Shown here piece after piece: positions 1 to 11,010 of a DNA stretch of 64,000 nt. The translations under genes and the position numbers were made by a program. The stretch is from Cyathus striatus (Eukaryota > Basidiomycota > Agaricomycetes > Agaricales > Nidulariaceae), in NCBI GenBank assembly GCA_025738555.1, contig JAOVFP010000001.1, forward strand, positions 7,006,001-7,070,000. Reading direction: 5' to 3'. The notes under the pieces are model-generated. The model was not told the DNA's origin. It made no database searches and saw only the letters and a list, made by a program, of their open reading frames with translations. The first letter of the stretch is position 1. Each line of letters starts with the position of its first letter.

Positions 1-168
1 ATGCTAGCACCTCATAACTGCCCTCCTGCTTTAAATGATTAGGGCACCTCTCCCTCACCCATCTAATATTAATCTGCTTAAGCGTAGGATTGGCTTTAGC
101 AAGGTGTATGGCAGTAGAAAGCATCAGCTCATTGGTGTACTTGTGTCCTTTGGTTAGACTGAAATGTG

Positions 169-642
169 TTAGATTTTTGAGGTGTGGGAGGGTAGAGAGG
201 AGGTGGGACATTGGCTTCTATTCTCTTTATCAGCCTTCATCCATGAAAGAAAAGAAAAGAGACTGATGGAAGTAAAAGCAGTAGTGCACATAAAATGCCA
301 CTCCTCCAAGCTGGGACAAGCCCTCCCAATCCCCTCTAAGAGACCCCTCACCCCCTCCCCAGCAGCCGCCCCACCTTCCAGCACATGTGTCCAAATATCC
401 AAGCTCCTCAATGACTTCAACTGCACCAGGGCTGCACATAAAACCTCCACCCAACTCTCATAAACAGGCTTGCATGTCAAATCCACACTTTCCACACTCT
501 CAGGATGGGGCAGCTCTGCAAGCTGCTGATATACCCTGATAAATGTCATAAGCCTCAGTAAAGCCACACTGCTCAATCCCATTGGAATGGAGTCTGGGCT
601 CATCCATCTTTTAAAGTTCCATAAGAAGCAAATGTATTCCAA
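169..642 (-). pseudogene. Fragment with leucine-rich-repeat character
   Basis: A 157-codon open frame. Its middle reads QLKSLRSLDIW and, about 40 residues on, ACPSLEEWHF; these are the spaced L-x-x-L and CPxLE patterns of fungal F-box/LRR proteins. There is no F-box in the frame and no upstream exon I can join, and the last 30 residues look like read-through. If it is a gene it is a 5'- and 3'-truncated remnant. The LRR call rests on two motif instances only. Confidence 0.35.
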
Positions 643-1540
643 TCTGGAATGTTTCTGGAGAAAGGAGCCTAGTTCAGTGGGACTGAGGGTGAAATCAGAT
701 TGGTACCCAAATGAACTGTGTTAGAGTGTGGAGTTTTGGGAAGGTGAGAAGGGAGAGTGGGGAGAAGTCGAGGATGCAGGTGGATGAGGAGAAGGAGCAG
801 ATTGCTAATTCTTTGAGGTTGGGGGATGCTGTTAACATATTCCAGAGGTGGGGTGGGAGGGGTTCTAAGGGTGGGAATAGTTCTTTTCATCTCTAGTTAG
901 TTGGATAGAGAGGGGAGGGGAGAGGGGACAAACCATTGCTGCCTAATCCATGTCATACAACAAGCGAGAAGGATGTTAAATCCATGAAATTGAATAACTG
1001 GCCAAGATAAGCATCACAAAAGACACAGTGGGGAGAGGGACATACTTCACTATATGGATTGAGGGGCTTCATGCCTATGTTTGTAAATATGCTTTTAAGC
1101 TTTGGACAACTGTAGAATGAGAAATCAGCATAATATCAATGATTTGGATTGCAGTGAGGCAGGGTGCAACTGCTGTTGTTTAAGATAAAGATAATCTAAG
1201 GTGCTAACAGGAATCAACTTTGTTCATGTTACAACACCTGAGTGTCAGGAAATATTTAGCGAGGATATTCTTGGAAATTTAATGGGTGATCTTGTACAGC
1301 AAAAGCTGTATAAACTGTATGAAACTTGGAATGAAGGGTTATGTACAGCAAAGGCTGTATATAATGACAAGTATAGTGGAAGGGGTATAGTACACACTAT
1401 AGACTTAATGCTATATCTGATGTGTATATTGTATAGATCAATGCTTAACTTGCTTAAGACTTGACCTATGACTGTATTTGATTCTGAACTGTATTGAACT
1501 GTTGCTTTGACTGTGACTGTGACTGTGACTGTTCATAAGT
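643..1540. other. No recognisable gene
   Basis: AT-rich DNA with no convincing coding signal. A short plus-strand frame at 1201-1464 has no recognised domain. From about 1470 the sequence becomes an irregular ACTGT microsatellite (1500-1532), which is the target in which the first foldback element sits; matching ACTGT-rich DNA resumes at 5363. Confidence 0.5.
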
Positions 1541-3033
1541 GTAGGTGATTTTGATCAAATAACAGCAGTGCTATTTGATTGTCGGCAATTGAATTCACCC
1601 AGCCATTATTTGATTGGGATCATAAACAATCATTGAAGTTCTAAATCAATATTACTATTGTATGAATGTATTAAGTGATCATAAACAATCATTGATGTAT
1701 TCTAATCCAATATTAATATTGAATGGTGGGTAGGCAATCATAAACAATCATTGATCTTTACTAATTGAATATTAGTATGAATGGAGAGGCAATCATAAAC
1801 AACCATTGATTTTTTCTAATTGAATATTATTATTGTATGAATGGTGAGGTGATCATAAACAATCATTGATCCTTACTAATTGAATATTAGTATGAATGAA
1901 GAGGCAATCATAAACAATCATTGATTTTTTCTAATTGAATATTATTACTGTATGAATGGTGAGGTGATCATAAACAATCATTGATCTTTACTAATTGAAT
2001 ATTAGTATGAATGGAGAGGCAATCATAAACAATCATTGATTTTTTCTAATTGAATATTATTACTGTATGAATGGTGAGGTGATCATAAACAATCATTGAT
2101 TTTTACTAATTGAATATTAATATGAATGAAGGAGGCAATCATAAGCAATCATTGATTTTTTCTAACTGAATATTAGTATGAATGGTTAGGCAATCATAAA
2201 CAATTATTGATGTTTTTTAATCCAATATTAATATTGAATAGTTGGTTAGGCAATCATAAACAATCATTGATTACTACTAATTGAATATTAGTATGGGTGG
2301 TTAAGCAATCATAAGCAATCATTGATATTTTCTAATTGAATATTATTATTGTATGGATAGTGAGGTGATCATAAACAATCATTAATTTTACTAATTTATA
2401 TTAGTATAGATGGTTAGGCAATCATAAGCAATCAATGATAACTACTAGTTGGATATTGCTACTGTATGGATTTGTCACATTTCCTCACATGTCACGTTTG
2501 TCACACATCTTCCCACACGTCACATATTTCCTGCACATCACACATCTTCCCGCATGTCACACTTTTCACGCATGTCACATATGTCATGTTCTTTCGCATG
2601 TCACAATTGTCACATATATTCCCTCATGATTGTCACACATATTCCCGTGCCTCACATATTTCCCGCACCTCACATATTTCCCATGCATCGCATATTTCCC
2701 GTGCATCACACATTTCCCACGCATCACATATTTCACGCATGTCACATTTGTCACATACATTCTTGCATGTCACAATTGTCACATATATTCCTGCGCTTCT
2801 TATTTGTCATGTGCGTCACAATTGTTACATATATTCCCGCATGTCACATTCTTCTCGCACATCACAGTTGTCACATACATTCCCGCGCTTCATGTTAGTC
2901 ACGCTTTTCATGCGCGTCACATATGTCACATTTTTAGCACTTGTCACGCTTTTCACATTCCTACATTTGTCATGCTTTGAAATCATGTCTTTCTTTGGTA
3001 TTAATCTTTTGATTCACATTACATGTCCTATGT
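1541..3033 (+). repeat. Left inverted arm of FB1
   Basis: The outer 75 bases are unique. From 1618 to 2450 come about 13 tandem units of 55-72 bases, each containing ATCATAAACAATCATTGAT followed by CTAATTGAATATTA and a variable linker. From 2466 to about 2990 the arm changes to short degenerate units around CACATNTGTCACA. The long overlapping frames here (2449-3119) are products of the repeat and are not genes. Confidence 0.85.
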
Positions 3034-4261
3034 GTGTCATTACATTTCTCACAGCATTACATTTGTTATGCTTTGTAAGTGTGACACTTGTCATGCTCTT
3101 AGTGTCGGTGGCAAATTGAAAACTATATTAATAGATGGATACTCAGCAATGGTATGTGCATGGACCACTTCCTGATGCTGTCTGAGTAGTTACCTGATTT
3201 ATTCTGCTTGTAGTTATATGCTTATCACAGAGATTAAGCCATGCATGTACAAGGATAAGCAACATTTATCTGAGACATAAACACATACAGCAGTATAGAG
3301 GTGAACCTGATTGTCATGGAAGAAGTTTCTGAGTTGAAGGAAATTCTAAGACAAAGAATTTGTGAGTTGATAGCACATCCATATATCCACAGGTACTAGT
3401 AAGGGAAAGTCACCTGTATTTAATGAATGTAATGTACTGTACTTAAATAGGTACAGAACAATGGTAGTGAGCTGAGTATCAAAAAGAGAAATAAGCCCAA
3501 TTATAGGGTACAGGTAATTTGCCTGCTCTACATTGTGATACAATATCAGTAAGAGTGAAGATAGATTACATTACCTCTCTGTATGAATAAAGCAAACTGT
3601 CATGTAGTTATATAGAGTAAGCAGATATGTGACTCAATAATGTGTGTTGAAGATATCAGTATAACCAATAGTGATAAAGGAATCATAATCATCTAATGAC
3701 AGAGATGTGTAAGTTTGATGTGATGTAGAGTTACATAGTTCAATACCATTATATCATATCTCTAGTCTTGATTGTAAAATGTCAATGAACTTACATACAC
3801 ACTCTACATTTTTCATTCTAGTTGCTTCTTACTGTTAGACTTCCATAATTTACTAATTGTAATATCTCATGTCATAACCTTCAATTTAGCAAGAACACAC
3901 TCGTGTCCTTGCTTTAATAATTTATTCTGCAGTTTTGGATACTTCTGTTCTGTAATGTGAACAATGATATAGATATACAGGTAACCAGACACACATAACT
4001 GGCTCAAGTAGTTATATCTTATGACAGATAAATAAAGTTGAAATATTCTACATGTCATAATAATTTCCAGAAATCTTGTGTTCTTATGAAATATGCACAC
4101 AATGTGACAAATGAGATGCATATTGAGAACATGACAAACTTGCATGTGACTTGCATCAAAAAGATAGTGTACATGAAAACCATGAAGGCCAAATTAGAAT
4201 ACTGAGCTGTGAAAATTGTGGCAAATGTAACATGTGAAAAGAGTATGATGAGTGACACTCA
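3034..4261. repeat. FB1 spacer with a dispersed-repeat relic
   Basis: Non-palindromic centre of FB1. The stretch 3318-3545 resembles the segments flanking the 15.6-kb element: GAAGAAGTTT...GAAGGAAATTCT and, further on, TACTGTACTTAAATAGGTAC both recur at 15455-15582 and 17034-17135. In this copy those two parts are adjacent, so it is an empty-site relative of the 15.6-kb locus. CpG positions of the other copy are mostly TpG or CpA here. The rest (3560-4260) shows nothing recognisable. Confidence 0.55.
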
Positions 4262-5357
4262 TAGAACATGTAATGTGAATCAAAAGACTAATACCTAAGA
4301 AAGGCATGATTTCAAAGCATGACAAATGTAGGAATGTGAAAAGCGTGACAAGTGCTAAAAATGTGACATATGTGACATGCGTGAAAAGTGTGACATGCAG
4401 GAAGATGTGCGATGCGCAGGAAATATGTGACGTGTGGGAAGATGTGTGACAAACGTGACATGTGAGGAAATGTGACAAATCCATACAGTAGCAATATCCA
4501 ACTAGTAGTTATTATTGATTGCTTATGATTGCCTAACCATCTATACTAATATAAATTAGTAAAATTAATGATTGTTTATGATCATCTCACCATCCATACA
4601 ATAATAATATTCAATTAGAAAATATCAATGATTGCTTATGATTGCTTAACCACCCATACTAATATTCAATTAGTAGTAATCAATGATTGTTTATGATTGC
4701 CTAACCAACTATTCAATATTAATATTGGATTAAAAAACATCAATGATTGTTTATGATTGCCTAACCATTCATACTAATATTCAGTTAGAAAAAATCAATG
4801 ATTGTTTATGATCACCTCACCATTCATACAGTAATAATATTCAATTAGAAAAAATCAATGATTGTTTATGATTGCCTCTTCATTCATACTAATATTCAAT
4901 TAGTAAGGATCAATGATTGTTTATGATCACCTCACCATTCATACAATAATAATATTCAATTAGAAAAAATCAATGATTGTTTATGATCACCTCACCATTC
5001 ATACAATAATAATATTCAATTAGAAAAAATCAATGATTGTTTATGATCACCTCACCATTCATACAATAATAATATTCAATTAGAAAAAATCAATGATTGT
5101 TTATGATTGCCTCTCCATTCATACTAATATTCAATTAGTAAAGATCAATGATTGTTTATGATTGCCTACCCACCATTCAATATTAATATTGGATTAGAAT
5201 ACATCAATGATTGTTTATGATCACTTAATACATTCATACAATAGTAATATTGATTTAGAACTTCAATGATTGTTTATGATCCCAATCAAATAATGGCTGG
5301 GTGAATTCAATTGCTGACAATCAAATAGCACTGCTGTTATTTGATCAAAATCACCTA
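4262..5357 (-). repeat. Right inverted arm of FB1
   Basis: Reverse complement of the left arm. The GTCACA-rich part runs 4262-4480 and is shorter than on the left. The AATGATTGTTTATGAT units run 4505-5285 (about 12 units), followed by the unique 75-base end. At 4920-5100 three almost identical units stand in a row that the left arm lacks, so unit number has changed independently in the two arms. Confidence 0.85.
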
Positions 5358-5362
5358 CATGC

Positions 5363-5470
5363 CTCGACTGTTACTCTGATACTGTTTCTGATACTGACTG
5401 GACTGTACTGATACTAATACTGTTGCTGTTACTGTTACTGACTGTGCTGTACTGATAAAACTGTGCTAAT
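5363..5470. repeat. ACTGT/CTGATACTG microsatellite
   Basis: Irregular repeats of ACTGTTACTG and GATACTG. The same type of sequence lies immediately left of FB1 (1500-1532), so FB1 probably inserted into one microsatellite tract. Confidence 0.6.
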
Positions 5471-5579
5471 AATAGTAGCTAACTACTGACAATGGGATGA
5501 GACTACTGGGGAGTGGGTAGCTATCTATCTACTGCCAAACTGCCCTCCTTATATACCTTTTCCCAACCTGCTTAGTAAT

Positions 5580-6440
5580 CCAATTCCCACTCTACCAATC
5601 TACATTGTTCTCCAAAACGAGCAATGTGCAAGTGTAGATTTTAGATCTGAGGCTGTACAGGACAATGGTATTTGAGGGTTAGTCAGCAGAGAACAGTAGC
5701 ATATGTTAGAACAATGTGTAATGAATTACATTGTTCTAAATAAAGAGCTACATTGTTCTGGGCAAGAACAATAGGAATCCATTTTTATAACAATGGAGTA
5801 GTGAACAATAGATACCTATCTGCCTGTCAGAAGTAACAAAGAATAGAGAGGGTGATTGAGAGGAATGAGGGTGATAATGGAGCAAAGAGAGGGTGATAAA
5901 GGAGCAAGAACTCAAACACAGACACAGACACAGACACAAAATGGGGAGGAAACTTGTTGACAACTACCAAGTTACAGAGTGTTTATATACTGAAGGTGTC
6001 TATCAAAGTCCAACCAAGGTCCATGTAACTAAGGTAACAGACAGCTGTCAATCTGTCAATCACATATCTGTCAATCACAGAACTGTCAAGTATGACAGGT
6101 GACAAGTGACAGCTGTCAAAGAAGCTGTGCAACCCAGAATATCTAACACTGCCATTGTGTGAACAATGGCAATGAAAACAATAGTGTCATATATAAATAG
6201 TTTTGCATTGTCCTCAAACAATGGGTGAATAGCACAATGTAGTTCATTAGTTATGAACAATAGGAATGAAAACAATGGAGTTGTATATAAATAGTTTTCT
6301 CATTGTCTTCAACAATAGGTGAATAGTACAATGCAGTTCATTTATTATGAACAATAGAATTGAAAACAATAGAGTTGTATATAAATAGTCTCTTATTGTC
6401 TTCATACAATGGATGAATAACACAATGAAAGAGTGTCATA
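5580..6440. repeat. ACAATG/CATTGTTC repeats with three 95-base tandem units
   Basis: The motif ACAATG and its complement CATTGT occur many times in both orientations. Between about 6165 and 6430 a unit of roughly 95 bases is repeated three times, each containing GAAAACAATRG, then TATATAAATAG, then CATTGTC and GAATARCACAATG. The TATATAAATAG box in each unit looks like a TATA element, but no gene follows. An upstream block (6025-6115) is rich in TGTCA/TGACA. Frames here are short and unrecognised. Confidence 0.55.
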
Positions 6441-6726
6441 TTATCCTTTGTTAGTGCATTGTTTGTGCAAGCGATTAATTATTGATATGTGTATGATGTT
6501 TAATGGTGATTTAAAGTTATTTGTTCATGTAAGGTATTGGTTTGTTCATGTATGGTATTGGGTATATTTGATTAGTAGTGTATTGTATCATGTGATGGTG
6601 TGAAGTATTCAGTCATGTGACATTACTGTGCAATTTCTTTAATTGTGGTATACAGTGCATTTGCATGCATTATATATAATCAAAAATCATGCCTGACACT
6701 GCATCTGAGAGAAAATACATGTACAC

Positions 6727-7146
6727 GTGCTGTGCATGTGTCATTGGCCAGATGGGCAGTGTCCAGCCAGTGAACTCTACACCCACCACCTCACTCCCAA
6801 CATTCCATCCCACACATCCCACACAGTGTGCAACCCTGTCCCCCAAGTAACAACTACCAAAAACTCACCACTCACATACAGTCCTCCAAAGCCCATCCTG
6901 GGGAACTTCCAACCCATCCCAATCAAAAGTACTCAAACTACCCAACCCACCAGATGCAGCAATCCTTTCCATCACACCAATGACCCACTCTTTATTGAGC
7001 CATTTGTCCAGTTTAGGCCAGGAGAGGTAGCAGTTCAGTCTTATGGCAAGCCTCTGTGGCTATTGAAGCTGTCCACTGGACTGACCTATGGACATTGGGC
7101 AGCCATTGTCAACAAGCATCACATGATGACGCATGCTCGCTGTTGA
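6727..7146 (+). CDS. Unrecognised frame ending in a thrice-repeated peptide
   Basis: A 139-codon frame rich in proline, threonine and histidine. Its last part, LSTGLTYGHWAAIV...MTHARC-stop, recurs with conservative changes at 29027-29108 and 39349-39432, where CpG codons are kept (GCW and GRW for GHW here). The upstream part is not shared. It may be the 3' exon of an element gene or simply an open stretch in a dispersed repeat; I do not recognise the peptide. Confidence 0.25.
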   Translation: MLCMCHWPDGQCPASELYTHHLTPNIPSHTSHTVCNPVPQVTTTKNSPLTYSPPKPILGNFQPIPIKSTQTTQPTRCSNPFHHTNDPLFIEPFVQFRPGEVAVQSYGKPLWLLKLSTGLTYGHWAAIVNKHHMMTHARC

Positions 7147-7970
7147 ACTCTACAGTGGTCCACCTGATGTTCAGAGTCATAGGGAGGGGAGAATGAAGAA
7201 CTTGGATGTACATATGGTGTGTTTCTTAATGTGGTTCTTTCTTAATGATTTGAACTGACTAATGGATGGGATCTGCAGCAGCCTTTTGGTATTGACGTAT
7301 CTCAGCAAGGGCAGTGAAGATCCACCTTAAGATCCCCAATGATAGTGTGGACATGGTATGGTACACCTGGCAGTTTATATCCAATAGTTTGTCTGAGAAT
7401 ATGTACCCAGCATATGGTACTTCCACACTGAATCTTTCAAGATCCTGAAGAGATCAATGTTTGGAATGAAGAGGATTTTGGGATGACACAAACATATATA
7501 TCCCATCAAGATCCTATTCCTGGCACCTAGGGACTCTCCTGCACACTGATCTTCACAATCCTGCCATCATTCTTCTTGTTATACACTGGTGCTTCAATGG
7601 CTGTTACAATGCTACATGAAGGTGTCATTGGTTCCACATCAACCTCAATATAGCCTTTGGGCCATGTGGCATGGGAATCCTGATGCATATGAAGAGAATG
7701 TGGGAGACAAGAAGGATGTAGCTGATATGGAGAGTGTAGGGGATGGGGAAGGAATGAGGATGTGTGGGGGCAGAGAAGATGTATGAATGGTGAATCAGGA
7801 TGTTGTAGATGATGCAGGTGGGGTGTCTCATCACAGCAGTGTCCACTCCATGCTGCTATATTACATCCGTGTTTGTGCTACCCTTCCCTCTTGTTACTCA
7901 ATGGTGTATCTTCGGCCATTACCATTGCATGACACTACTTGATGACATCCATGGCAGAGGTGCCCTATCC
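7015..7970. repeat. Dispersed repeat R1, copy 1, left part
   Basis: Aligns by eye with 29010-29940 (copy 2); its first part also aligns with 39340-39494 (copy 3). Copy 2 has many CpG dinucleotides (for example CGGCTATCGAAGC) where this copy has TG or CA (TGGCTATTGAAGC), so copy 1 is CpG-decayed. The repeat resumes at 10576 after the foldback element FB2. Confidence 0.75.
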
Positions 7971-8089
7971 CTGGTAGGAGTGGTGTCAGCCAATATTTTC
8001 AAAAAAGCCTAGGATAATTGATTGCCTCAATCATGCAAGCCAGGCTTTTTTTGAGTGCCTATCTTTGTATGGGTATTAGTCTTTTAGTG

Positions 8090-8335
8090 ATCAAAAACAA
8101 TCATTGGTTTATTCTAATTGAATATTACTACTAATCTATTGGTGATCATAAACAATCATTGGTTCATTCTAATTGAATATTACTATTAATCTATTGGTGA
8201 TCATAAACAATCATTGGTTCATTCTAGTTGAATATTACTATTAATTTATTGATGATCATGAACAATCATTGGCTCAATCCAATTGAATATTACTACTAAT
8301 CTATTAGTGATCATAAACAATCATAAAGAATACTA
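8090..8335. repeat. Subterminal tandem units of FB2
   Basis: About four to five units of around 57 bases, each with GTGATCATAAACAATCATTG and CTAATTGAATATTACTA. These are the same two blocks as in the arms of FB1, although the outermost ends of FB1 and FB2 differ. The inverted set lies at 10205-10470. Confidence 0.8.
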
Positions 8336-8754
8336 ATTAGATATTGCATCAGTTGGTCACACTGTTTGAGCATGTCACATGTGTCACAGGTTCGCACACT
8401 TCAGTATTTCACGCACATCACACTACTTTCCTGCACCTCACAGATTTCAAGCAGATCACTATTTTCCTGCACTTCACATTACTTTCCCACACCTGAAATA
8501 TTTCTTGCGCATCACATTTGTCACAGTTTCATGCCACAGGTTCGAGCGCTTCGGTATTTCGTGCGCTTCACACTACTTTCTCGCACTGTACACATTTCTC
8601 GCGTGTCACACTATTCGCATGTGTCATACTATTTACACATGTGTCACACTATTAACACATGTCACGCTATGCATGCATGTCACACTATTCACATGCATCA
8701 CACTATGCATGTGTGTCACACTATTTACACATGTGTCATGCTGTTCATACGTGT

Positions 8755-9480
8755 CGTCACGCCATTCACACGCGTCACGCCATTCACACGCGTCACGCCA
8801 TTCACACGCGTCACGCCATTCACACGCGTCACGCCATTCACACGCGTCACGCCATTCACACGCGTCACGCCATTCACACGCGTCACGCCATTCACACGCG
8901 TCACGCCATTCACACGCGTCACGCCATTCACACGCGTCACGCCATTCACACGCGTCACGCCATTCACACGCGTCACGCCATTCACACGCGTCACGCCATT
9001 CACACGCGTCACGCCATTCACACGCGTCACGCCATTCACACGCGTCACGCCATTCACACGCGTCACGCCATTCACACGCGTCACGCCATTCACACGCGTC
9101 ACGCCATTCACACGCGTCACGCCATTCACACGCGTCACGCCATTCACACGCGTCACGCCATTCACACGTGTCACGCCATTCACACGTGTCACGCCATTCA
9201 CACGTGTCACGCCATTCACACGTGTCACGCCATTCACACGCGTCACGCCATTCACACGCGTCACGCCATTCACACATGTCACGCCATTCACACGTGTCAC
9301 GCCATTCACACGCGTCACGCCATTCACACGCGTCACACCATTCACATGTGTCACGCCATTCACACGTGTCACGCCATTCACACGTGTCACGCCATTCACA
9401 TGCATCATGCCATTCACATGCGTCACGCCATTCACATGCGTCACACCATTCACACGCGTCACACCATTCACACGCGTCAC
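8755..9480. repeat. 18-base satellite, unit CACGCCATTCACACGCGT
   Basis: About 40 head-to-tail units. The first 22 or so (to about 9165) are essentially identical; variants with ACGTGT, ATGTGT or ACATGT follow, and the array grades into degenerate units up to 9780. Because 18 is a multiple of 3 and the unit has no stop in several frames, it opens long frames on both strands (RVTPFT, ASRHSH, CEWRDA and similar hexapeptides). I treat these as satellite artefacts. Confidence 0.95.
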
Positions 9481-10575
9481 GCTATGCACGTGTGTCACAC
9501 TTTTCACATGTGTCACGCTGTTGATATGTGTCATGCCATTCACACGTGTCACGCTATTTATGCGTGTCACACCATTCACATGTGTCATGCTATTCATGCG
9601 CGTCACACTATTTATGCGTGTCACACCATTCACACGCATTATGCTATTCATGCACATCACACTATTTATGCATGTTATACCATTCACACACATCATGCTA
9701 TTCATGTGCGTCACACTATTCATGTGTGTCATGCTATTCACACGTGTCACGCTATGCACACATGTCACTCTATTTACACATCAGTTTCACTTCTGTGCTG
9801 CTATATGTATTCACTTCTATGATATGTAATGTATGGTTCTTTTAATATTCATTTACATTTCTGAGCATAATGTCCATATCATGTTAACAGCATGACAAGT
9901 GAAAGTTGAGTAACAGGCATGAAAGTACAATGTGAATACTGCATGATATGCATTAACACATAGTGTGATGCACATGAACAGTGTGACACATGTGAATAGC
10001 ATGACATGCATGAATATTGTGATGCACATGAACAGCATGCCACACGTGAACAGCAGGACAGGCATGTAAATAGTGTGACACATGTGCATAGCATGACACA
10101 TGTGAATAGCATAATGTGCAGGAAAGTAGTGTGATGTGCGTGAAATACCGAAGTGTGCGAACCTGTGACACATGTGACATGCTCAAACAGTGTGACCAAC
10201 TGATGCAATATCTAATTAGTATTCTTTATGATTGTTTATGATCACTAATAGATTAGTAGTAATATTCAATTGGATTGAGCCAATGATTGTTCATGATCAT
10301 CAATAAATTAATAGTAATATTCAACTAGAATGAACCAATGATTGTTTATGATCACCAATAGATTAATAGTAATATTCAATTAGAATGAACCAATGATTGT
10401 TTATGATCACCAATAGATTAGTAGTAATATTCAATTAGAATAAACCAATGATTGTTTTTGATCACTAAAAGACTAATACCCATACAAAGATAGGCACTCA
10501 AAAAAAGCCTGGCTTGCATGATTGAGGCAATCAATTATCCTAGGCTTTTTTTGAAAATATTGGCTGACACTTATG

Positions 10576-11010
10576 CTGGTAGCTCTCTTTTGTCTACTAC
10601 CATTGCATCTTCACCATACCAACATCTTCCCATTACAATGCTAGTCAGACACCCCATGCCAAACCTTGCAGTTCCAGAGCCTGGAAAGGACAGATATCTT
10701 GTACCCACTGGTTCCTTGCCAGTCATCACCCAGACATCAAAGACTTCTCATAGCTCGCAACAACTCTCCATTAGGGTCACTCATAGACTGAGTTCATGAG
10801 GCGTAGGATGGCTGTTCATTCATGGTAAAGGCAGTGCCACTGAGATGCAAGACAATATTTTATCCAAGAAATGAGGTGGTGAGTGAATGGGAGGTGAAGA
10901 GTGTGGGAGGTGAAGCAAACCGAGGATCCTTGTTCTTAGCAGCCAATCAGCCATGGCCCATTCTTCATTTGGTACTGTGACATCTCCGCTATATCACAGT
11001 TCTTCAATCC
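10576..11010. repeat. Dispersed repeat R1, copy 1, right part
   Basis: Continues copy 1 after FB2 and aligns with about 29930-30375. It begins with the second CTGGTAG. Shared landmarks include AGCTCTCTTTYGTCYACTAC and GACTTCTCATAGCTCGCAAC. CpG decay relative to copy 2 is again evident. The frame at 10518-10799 crosses the FB2 junction and is not a gene. Confidence 0.7.

Larger units (their letters stand above)
1541..5357. mobile_element. Foldback-type element FB1 with long inverted arms
   Basis: The left end reads GTAGGTGATTTTGATCAAAT and the right end is its reverse complement. Inverted similarity continues inward for about 1.5 kb on the left and 1.1 kb on the right, nearly identical over the outer few hundred bases. 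The spacer is about 1.2 kb. No transposase frame is present. Long inverted repeats built of subrepeats are the hallmark of foldback (FB/Galileo-like) elements, so it is probably non-autonomous. No clear target duplication is seen; both flanks are ACTGT microsatellite, which would hide one. Confidence 0.8.
7978..10575. mobile_element. Foldback-type element FB2, target duplication CTGGTAG
   Basis: The ends are inverted copies containing GTGTCAGCCAATATTTTC, then AAAAAAGCCTAGGATAATTG, and similarity continues inward for about 450 bases. CTGGTAG lies on both sides (7971-7977 and 10576-10582). The uninterrupted relative at about 29925 reads TATCCTTTTAGCTCTC, giving an empty site. The interior is subterminal ATCATAAACAATCATTGGTT units (8090-8330 and inverted 10205-10470) and a GTCACGC satellite. 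No transposase is seen. Confidence 0.85.

Noticed and set aside
1618..2450. CRISPR-like look of regularly spaced repeats
   Set aside because: The units are contiguous degenerate tandem repeats in inverted arms, without unique spacers, in DNA with spliceosomal introns.
8366..9829. Frames of 345-490 codons with hexapeptide repeats on both strands
   Set aside because: They follow from an 18-base satellite whose unit length is a multiple of 3. They are open in several frames and on both strands, and no start context or splice signal supports them.
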